A DNA stretch of 10,451 nt from the NCBI GenBank assembly GCA_003511825.1, contig DOIU01000056.1:1-10451 (forward strand), read 5' to 3'. Below are positions 6,428-10,451 of the stretch, piece by piece (the stretch's first letter is position 1; each line of letters starts with the position of its first letter). The stretch is from Gammaproteobacteria bacterium. Lineage in GTDB: Bacteria; Pseudomonadota; Gammaproteobacteria; Granulosicoccales; Granulosicoccaceae. The notes beneath the pieces were generated by a model that made no database searches, had not been told where the DNA came from, and saw only the letters and a list, made by a program, of their open reading frames with translations. The position numbers were made by a program, and so were the translations under genes.

Positions 6428-7435
6428 ATGGCCCCCTCAAACCCAGGAAGCCGACTCAAAAACTGCGGTTTTTTACTGGTTGAGCATTTTTCCCTGATTG
6501 CCTTTGCAGCGGCAGTAGAACCCCTGCGCGTGGCCAACCGTCTCCTCGGCGAAAACTACTACGCCTGGCAAACCCTCTCTCTTGATGGCCATCCCGTCAA
6601 TGCCAGTAACGGCATTGCCGTGGCTGGTGTGGAAGCTTCGCAAGCGGGCCCGTTCGATACGGTATTCGTCTGCGGCGGCTTGCATGCGCAGGCAGCAAGC
6701 TTGACCGCACTGACACAGTATTTACAGCAATTGGACAGCATAGACACCCAGCTCGGATCACTCTCAAGTGGTGCCTACCTGCTCGCACAAGCGGGGCTGT
6801 TGGACGACTATCGCGCCAGCATTCACTGGGAGCATCTGACCAGCGCCCGCGAGCAATTCCCTCGCGTGCATTTTTCTTCAGACTTGTTTGAACGTGACGG
6901 CAACCGCGTGACCTGCAGCGGCGGCACCGCGCCGATCGATATGATGCTCACGCTGATCAGTGAAGATCACGGTATGGCACTGAGCTGCCAGATCTGTGAA
7001 TCCCTGATTTGCGAGCGCATGCGCAGCGAGCGCGACCGGCAACGGACACCCTTGCGCATGCACCTCGGCACCAGCCAACCCAAACTGACCGAGGCCGTCA
7101 CGCTGATGGAAGCCAATCTCGAAGAGCCCATCAGCTTGGATGAACTCTCGGGCTATGTGGGCATCTCTCGACGCCAACTCGAACGACTGTTCCGCAAACA
7201 CCTGGACTGCGTGCCGATGCGTTACTACCTGGAGTTGCGCCTGAACCGCGCGCGCCATTTGCTGCTCCACACCGACAAAGCTATTATCGACGTGGCCAAG
7301 GCTTGTGGCTTTGTCTCGTCGCCACACTTCAGCAAATGCTACCGAGATTACTTCGGCTTGCCGCCGCGCGACGAACGACGCCGACACCTCAGTGCGCGCG
7401 ATCAGGCCGCCAATGCCCCTGCCGTTCGTGCCTGA
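6428..7435 (+). CDS. GATase1-like AraC family transcription regulator (GbdR/CdhR/SouR type)
   Basis: This 335-residue protein has a DJ-1/PfpI-type sensory domain (about 12-195) and a C-terminal AraC double helix-turn-helix (about 218-318). The sensory part opens with GFLLVEHFSLIAFAAAVEPL; at the nucleophile elbow it reads SLSSGAYLLAQAGLLD (111-126), so serine replaces the cysteine of the enzymatic DJ-1 relatives, followed by IHWEH (132-136). This fits a ligand-binding, non-catalytic role. The DNA-binding half shows GISRRQLERLFRKHL (first HTH, near 245-259) and DVAKACGFVSSPHFSKCYR (second HTH, near 288-306). Characterised relatives sense glycine betaine/dimethylglycine (GbdR), carnitine (CdhR), sarcosine (SouR) or arginine (ArgR) and mostly activate nearby catabolic genes. 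Here dgcN, dgcA and an aminotransferase gene follow downstream, so a D-amino acid or N-acetylglutamate ligand is a reasonable inference, not shown. There is no good Shine-Dalgarno before the ATG; a TATATT at 6390-6395 could be a -10 box but lacks a clear -35. Confidence 0.92.
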   Translation: MAPSNPGSRLKNCGFLLVEHFSLIAFAAAVEPLRVANRLLGENYYAWQTLSLDGHPVNASNGIAVAGVEASQAGPFDTVFVCGGLHAQAASLTALTQYLQQLDSIDTQLGSLSSGAYLLAQAGLLDDYRASIHWEHLTSAREQFPRVHFSSDLFERDGNRVTCSGGTAPIDMMLTLISEDHGMALSCQICESLICERMRSERDRQRTPLRMHLGTSQPKLTEAVTLMEANLEEPISLDELSGYVGISRRQLERLFRKHLDCVPMRYYLELRLNRARHLLLHTDKAIIDVAKACGFVSSPHFSKCYRDYFGLPPRDERRRHLSARDQAANAPAVRA

Positions 7436-7462
7436 TTCACCGCCAACACGTATCATCGCCCT

Positions 7463-7879
7463 ATGGACCCAGCTGACTCACTCACACTTCGCGACAAAGG
7501 CATCAGCATCCAGGCCATTCGCGCCCAAGGCGCGGGTGGGCAGCATGTGAATAAGGTCTCCAGTGCCATACACCTGCGCTTTGACATCCGCGCCTCCGGT
7601 CTGTCGGCCGCGCTCAAGCAGCGGTTGCTCGCGCGCCAGGACCAACGCATTTCCGCCGATGGCATTATTGTCCTCAAAGCGCAGCGTTTTCGTCGCCGCG
7701 AACAAAATCTCGACGACGCACTCGTGCGCTTGCGCCAGATCATTCGCGAAGCCAGCCACGTGCGCACGAAACGCATTGCCACGCGACCCAGCATGACTCA
7801 GAAAAAACGCCGTCTAACCGCCAAACGGCAACAGGCCAACAAAAAAGCCCAGCGCGGCAAACCGCGTTTGGACGACTGA
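7463..7879 (+). CDS. arfB: Alternative ribosome-rescue factor B, peptidyl-tRNA hydrolase
   Basis: This 138-residue protein is about the length of E. coli ArfB (YaeJ, 140). It releases the nascent peptide from ribosomes stalled on mRNA lacking a stop codon: the GGQ loop enters the peptidyl-transferase centre and hydrolyses the ester bond. The GGQ motif is at 25-27 within AIRAQGAGGQHVNK, followed by SSAIHLRFDIRAS, nearly identical in kind to YaeJ. The last 35 residues are lysine/arginine rich (QKKRRLTAKRQQANKKAQRG) and match the tail that inserts into the empty mRNA channel. The absence of the codon-recognition domains of RF1/RF2 confirms ArfB rather than a release factor. It starts 27 bp after the regulator stop and ends 78 bp before dgcN on the same strand, with no functional link to them that I can see. 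No clear Shine-Dalgarno precedes the ATG. The gene looks intact. Confidence 0.95.
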   Translation: MDPADSLTLRDKGISIQAIRAQGAGGQHVNKVSSAIHLRFDIRASGLSAALKQRLLARQDQRISADGIIVLKAQRFRRREQNLDDALVRLRQIIREASHVRTKRIATRPSMTQKKRRLTAKRQQANKKAQRGKPRLDD

Positions 7880-7895
7880 CACAGCCTCTTACGCG

Positions 7896-7924
7896 TGGTC
7901 AGGGTTGCAGCTTCGGTGTAGACT
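7896..7924 (+). promoter_or_regulatory. Candidate promoter upstream of dgcN
   Basis: TGGTCA (7896-7901) and TAGACT (7919-7924) are separated by 17 bp and each matches four of six consensus bases of a sigma-70 promoter. The -10 box overlaps a small dyad AGAC-T-GTCT (7920-7928), and a further AGACT lies at about 7940. Imperfect boxes fit an activated promoter, as expected if the upstream AraC-type regulator acts here. This is an eye-read candidate only. Confidence 0.28.
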
Positions 7925-7957
7925 GTCTCTGCACACACAGACTCCAATACGCTATCT

Positions 7958-8968
7958 ATGAAGATAAATACGCCCTATCTGCTATTTTTGGGAGACGCCC
8001 CAGACCCACTCGCCGCCAAGGTGGCGCAGGGTATCTGTGACTGGCGTCCTGAATTTGCCCTCGGCCAGTATCGACTGCCCGGTTGTCAGGCCGATATGGT
8101 CCTGCCGGATATGAGCCCGAAAGAAGCCTATGCCGCCGGCGCCCGCACCGCCGTGGTCGGTGTGGCCAATCGCGGCGGTATCATCAGCGAGGACTGGCAA
8201 GCGTTTTTACAAGAGGCCCTGAACAGCGGCCTCGATCTGGCTGCCGGCTTGCACCAGCGACTCGCCGACATCCCGGTGCTACAAGAAACCGCCAACGCCC
8301 TCGGGCGCAGCTTGTTTGATGTGCGCCACCCAAGCCAAACCTTCGACGTCGGCAATGGCAAAAAACGCCGCGGAAAACGTCTGTTGCCGGTGGGCAGCGA
8401 TTGCTCCTGCGGCAAGATGTACACAACCTTGGCACTCGAAAAAGCCATGCGTGAGCGCGGCATGAACGCCGACTTTCGCGCCACCGGGCAGACCGGCATT
8501 CTGATTACCGGCGATGGGGTTTCCGTGGATGCAGTGGTTGCCGACTTTATTTCGGGCGCGGTCGAGGCGCTCTCGCCCGACAACGCTGACGACCACTGGG
8601 ATCTCATAGAAGGCCAGGGCTCGCTGTATCACCCCTCGTTTGCTGGCGTCACCGCCGGCTTGATTCACGGCGCGCAAGCCGACGCGTTGGTCCTCTGCCA
8701 TGAGCCGACGCGCACCCATATGCGCGGTTTGCCGCACTATCCCATCCCGCCGCTGGCATCCGTCATGACACTGTCCTTATCGATGGCACAGTTGACCAAC
8801 CCGGCCGCGCGCTTCTGTGGCATATCGCTGAACACCTCACAGTTGGATGCCGACGCGGCTGAACGCCATGTCCGCACGCTGGAGGATGAGTTCTCACTGC
8901 CCTGCGTGGACCCGGTCCGCCACGGCGTGGGACGGCTGATTGACGCCCTGGACGACGGATGCAGCTGA
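7958..8968 (+). CDS. dgcN: DUF1611-family protein, probable D-glutamate N-acetyltransferase
   Basis: This 336-residue protein belongs to the DUF1611 family. In marine bacteria the member DgcN was reported to acetylate D-Glu with acetyl-CoA, giving N-acetyl-D-Glu as the first step of D-Glu catabolism. Visible marks are an N-terminal alpha/beta domain (about 1-125) with AVVGVANRGG (65-74), and a C-terminal domain with a P-loop-like GSDCSCGKM (146-154; methionine where Ser/Thr is usual), ATGQTGILITGDG (175-187), DLIEGQGSLYHP (215-226), and CHEPTRTHMRG (247-257). It is soluble, with no signal peptide. Its stop overlaps the start of dgcA by 10 bases, the expected partner, which strongly raises confidence in the assignment. 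The cofactor and substrate are inferred from family and context. No good Shine-Dalgarno precedes the ATG. The gene name dgcN here refers to D-glutamate catabolism, not to diguanylate cyclase DgcN. Confidence 0.88.
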   Translation: MKINTPYLLFLGDAPDPLAAKVAQGICDWRPEFALGQYRLPGCQADMVLPDMSPKEAYAAGARTAVVGVANRGGIISEDWQAFLQEALNSGLDLAAGLHQRLADIPVLQETANALGRSLFDVRHPSQTFDVGNGKKRRGKRLLPVGSDCSCGKMYTTLALEKAMRERGMNADFRATGQTGILITGDGVSVDAVVADFISGAVEALSPDNADDHWDLIEGQGSLYHPSFAGVTAGLIHGAQADALVLCHEPTRTHMRGLPHYPIPPLASVMTLSLSMAQLTNPAARFCGISLNTSQLDADAAERHVRTLEDEFSLPCVDPVRHGVGRLIDALDDGCS

Positions 8969-9936
8969 CCCTCAGCACGCGCAGCTTCCCGATTGCGGGG
9001 ACATTCACGATCTCACGCGGCAGTAAAACACAAGCCGATGTGGTGGAGGTCACGCTGAGCGATGGCCAGCACCAGGGGCGTGGGGAATGCGTCCCCTATG
9101 CGCGCTACGGCGAATCGATGGCAAGCGTGACAGAACAAATCGCCTCACAGCGCGACGCCTTGGCCAATGGCCTGGATCGCGAGGCCCTGCAATCGGCACT
9201 GCCGGCCGGCGCGGCGCGTAACGCGTTGGATTGCGCCTTGTGGGACTTGGCCGCCAAGCAGTGCGGGCAACGGATCTGGGAAATGACCGAGACGCCCCCG
9301 ATTACCGGTTGTACCACAGCCTATACCCTCTCGCTCGACACTCCGGCCGCCATGCACGAGAACGCACGCGCGCAAGCACACCTGCCCCTGCTGAAACTCA
9401 AGCTCAGCGGCCCCGACGACCTTGATCGCGTCCGCGCCGTGCGCGACGGTGCACCCGCATCACGGATTATTCTTGACGCGAACGAAGGTTGGACAGCGGC
9501 CGACTACACCGCGATGGTCTCCGACCTCACCGACCTCGGCGTGGAGATGATTGAACAGCCGCTGCCGGCGGATGATGACGAGGCCCTGGCGAACCTGCCG
9601 CACCCCATTCCGTTGTGCGCCGATGAATCCTGCCACGACACGGCATCGCTCTCTCACATCATTGGCCGCTATGAGATGGTCAACATCAAGCTCGACAAAA
9701 CCGGCGGCCTCACCGAAGCGCTGCGCCTCGCGACACAAGCACGTGCGGCCGGACTCACCATCATGGTGGGCTGCATGGTTTCCTCGTCGCTATCGATGGC
9801 GCCGGCCATGGTACTGGCGCAGACCGCCGACGTGGTTGACCTTGACGGCCCCTTGATACTCGCGCAGGATCGCTGCAACGCCATCCACTTTGATCACGCA
9901 CATATGCAGCCCCCCAGTGCCGCACTCTGGGGATAG
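8959..9936 (+). CDS. dgcA: Enolase-superfamily racemase, probable N-acetyl-D-glutamate racemase
   Basis: This 325-residue protein is in the muconate-lactonising/dipeptide-epimerase branch of the enolase superfamily. With DgcN next to it, the likely reaction is racemisation of N-acetyl-D-Glu to N-acetyl-L-Glu. Residues 1-110 form the capping domain (RGECVPYARYGES at 41-53). The barrel has all catalytic parts: the KxK pair K146/K148 in LKLKLSG, magnesium ligands D173 (LDANEGW), E199 (EMIEQPL) and D222 (CADES), the opposite-face lysine K244 in NIKLDKTGG, and DLDGPL with the D294-x-D296 pair. That DxD is typical of dipeptide epimerases, where it binds the peptide amino group, so an L-Ala-D/L-Glu epimerase role cannot be excluded. 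The ATG lies inside dgcN (10 bp overlap), with GGAC seven to ten bases ahead as ribosome site, so the two are coupled. The name dgcA here is the D-glutamate gene, distinct from dimethylglycine or diguanylate genes of the same name. Confidence 0.9.
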   Translation: MQLTLSTRSFPIAGTFTISRGSKTQADVVEVTLSDGQHQGRGECVPYARYGESMASVTEQIASQRDALANGLDREALQSALPAGAARNALDCALWDLAAKQCGQRIWEMTETPPITGCTTAYTLSLDTPAAMHENARAQAHLPLLKLKLSGPDDLDRVRAVRDGAPASRIILDANEGWTAADYTAMVSDLTDLGVEMIEQPLPADDDEALANLPHPIPLCADESCHDTASLSHIIGRYEMVNIKLDKTGGLTEALRLATQARAAGLTIMVGCMVSSSLSMAPAMVLAQTADVVDLDGPLILAQDRCNAIHFDHAHMQPPSAALWG

Positions 9937-9973
9937 CGACGTGTCACGATCACCTACCAAGCAGAACTGACCC

Positions 9974-10451
9974 ATGAGCCGAATTGTTTATGTTAACGGC
10001 GAATATCTTGCCGAAGAAGACGCCAAAATCTCCGTGTTTGACCGCGGATTCTTGTTCGCCGACGGCGTCTATGAAGTCACGTCGGTGCTCCATGGCCGGC
10101 TGATCGACAACCCCAACCACGTGCGCCGACTGCATCGCTCGCTCGATGAACTCGGCATGCCCGCGCCCATCAGCGATGCCGCGCTGATTGATGCCCAGCG
10201 CACACTGGTCACGCGCAACGGGCTCGAAGAAGGCATTGTGTATCTGCAAGTCACGCGCGGTGCGGCCGACCGTGAGTTCGCGTGGCCGCACACATCCATC
10301 CCCTCGCTGGTGATGTTTACCCAAGCGAAAACCCTGCTCGACAGCCCACAGGCGAAAACGGGCATCCGTGTGGCCACCTGCGAGGACATCCGCTGGCATC
10401 GCCGAGATATCAAAACGGTCGGCCTGTTAGCCGCCTGCATGGCCAAGATGG
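9974..10451 (+). CDS. dat: D-amino-acid aminotransferase, 5' part (runs off the window end)
   Basis: Only the first 159 codons are inside the window; a full family member is about 280-290 residues. It is a class IV (branched-chain fold) PLP aminotransferase that moves the amino group between D-amino acids and 2-oxo acids, typically D-Ala plus 2-oxoglutarate to pyruvate plus D-Glu, in the cytoplasm. Visible marks are the opening IVYVNGEYLAEEDAKIS, DRGFLFADGVYEV (23-35; Y33 equals the substrate-binding Tyr of Bacillus DAAT), HVRRLHRS (49-56, a PLP-phosphate arginine), VTRGAADR (93-100), and EDIRWHRRDIK (137-147), where K147 is the PLP Schiff-base lysine. At the DAAT carboxylate-trap site R100 is kept but the following histidine is F102. 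The start ATG has no clear Shine-Dalgarno; the gene begins 37 bp after dgcA on the same strand, so it is probably co-transcribed and supplies D-Glu to DgcN/DgcA. 4-Amino-4-deoxychorismate lyase is a less likely alternative. Confidence 0.9.
   Translation, partial: MSRIVYVNGEYLAEEDAKISVFDRGFLFADGVYEVTSVLHGRLIDNPNHVRRLHRSLDELGMPAPISDAALIDAQRTLVTRNGLEEGIVYLQVTRGAADREFAWPHTSIPSLVMFTQAKTLLDSPQAKTGIRVATCEDIRWHRRDIKTVGLLAACMAKM

Noticed and set aside
6878..7456. Minus-strand frame of 192 codons opposite the AraC-type regulator
   Set aside because: Antisense shadow of the regulator; no family features, and plus-strand HTH motifs are unambiguous.
8959..9936. Reading the racemase gene as a plain L-Ala-D/L-Glu epimerase of peptidoglycan recycling
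   Set aside because: The DxD pair allows it, but the 10 bp overlap with a DUF1611 gene and the adjoining D-amino-acid aminotransferase gene favour the N-acetyl-D-Glu racemase role. Kept as an alternative only.

Overview
The window looks like a chromosomal stretch of a gammaproteobacterium, probably marine or saline. This is inference from protein family content: type IV pilus/type II secretion-type ATPase, HDOD and c-di-GMP proteins, a GbdR/CdhR-type AraC regulator, ArfB, and the DgcN/DgcA pair. There is moderately GC-rich, uniform coding with short spacers. I see no rRNA, tRNA, CRISPR array, insertion sequence or phage gene. I cannot name the species.

Left part (1-4762). About 430 bases at the left edge hold no gene I can support. 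Three genes then lie on the minus strand, transcribed right to left: an EAL-HDOD protein (about 4603-3377), a PilB/GspE/MshE-type assembly ATPase (3269-1320), and a stand-alone HDOD protein (1320-451). The last two overlap by one base (TAATG) and are almost certainly translationally coupled. Divergent from them, across a spacer of about 160 bp, an HDOD-GGDEF protein is encoded on the plus strand (4763-6325). Three HDOD proteins of three different architectures therefore surround one ATPase. The ATPase N-terminus carries four tandem 24-residue MshEN-like motifs, that is, two MshEN-type c-di-GMP-binding units in a row. I read this as a c-di-GMP control module for a pilus or secretion motor whose structural genes lie elsewhere.

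Right part (6326-10451). All genes are on the plus strand: a GATase1-like/AraC regulator, the ribosome-rescue hydrolase arfB, dgcN (DUF1611 family), dgcA (enolase-superfamily racemase, overlapping dgcN by 10 bp), and the 5' part of a D-amino-acid aminotransferase gene cut by the window end. Known chemistry of these families suggests a D-amino-acid salvage route. Dat moves the amino group of D-Ala and similar D-amino acids onto 2-oxoglutarate to give D-Glu. DgcN acetylates D-Glu, DgcA racemises N-acetyl-D-Glu to N-acetyl-L-Glu, and a deacetylase outside the window would release L-Glu. The regulator is the best local candidate for controlling it. arfB appears to be a functionally unrelated gene sitting inside the run.
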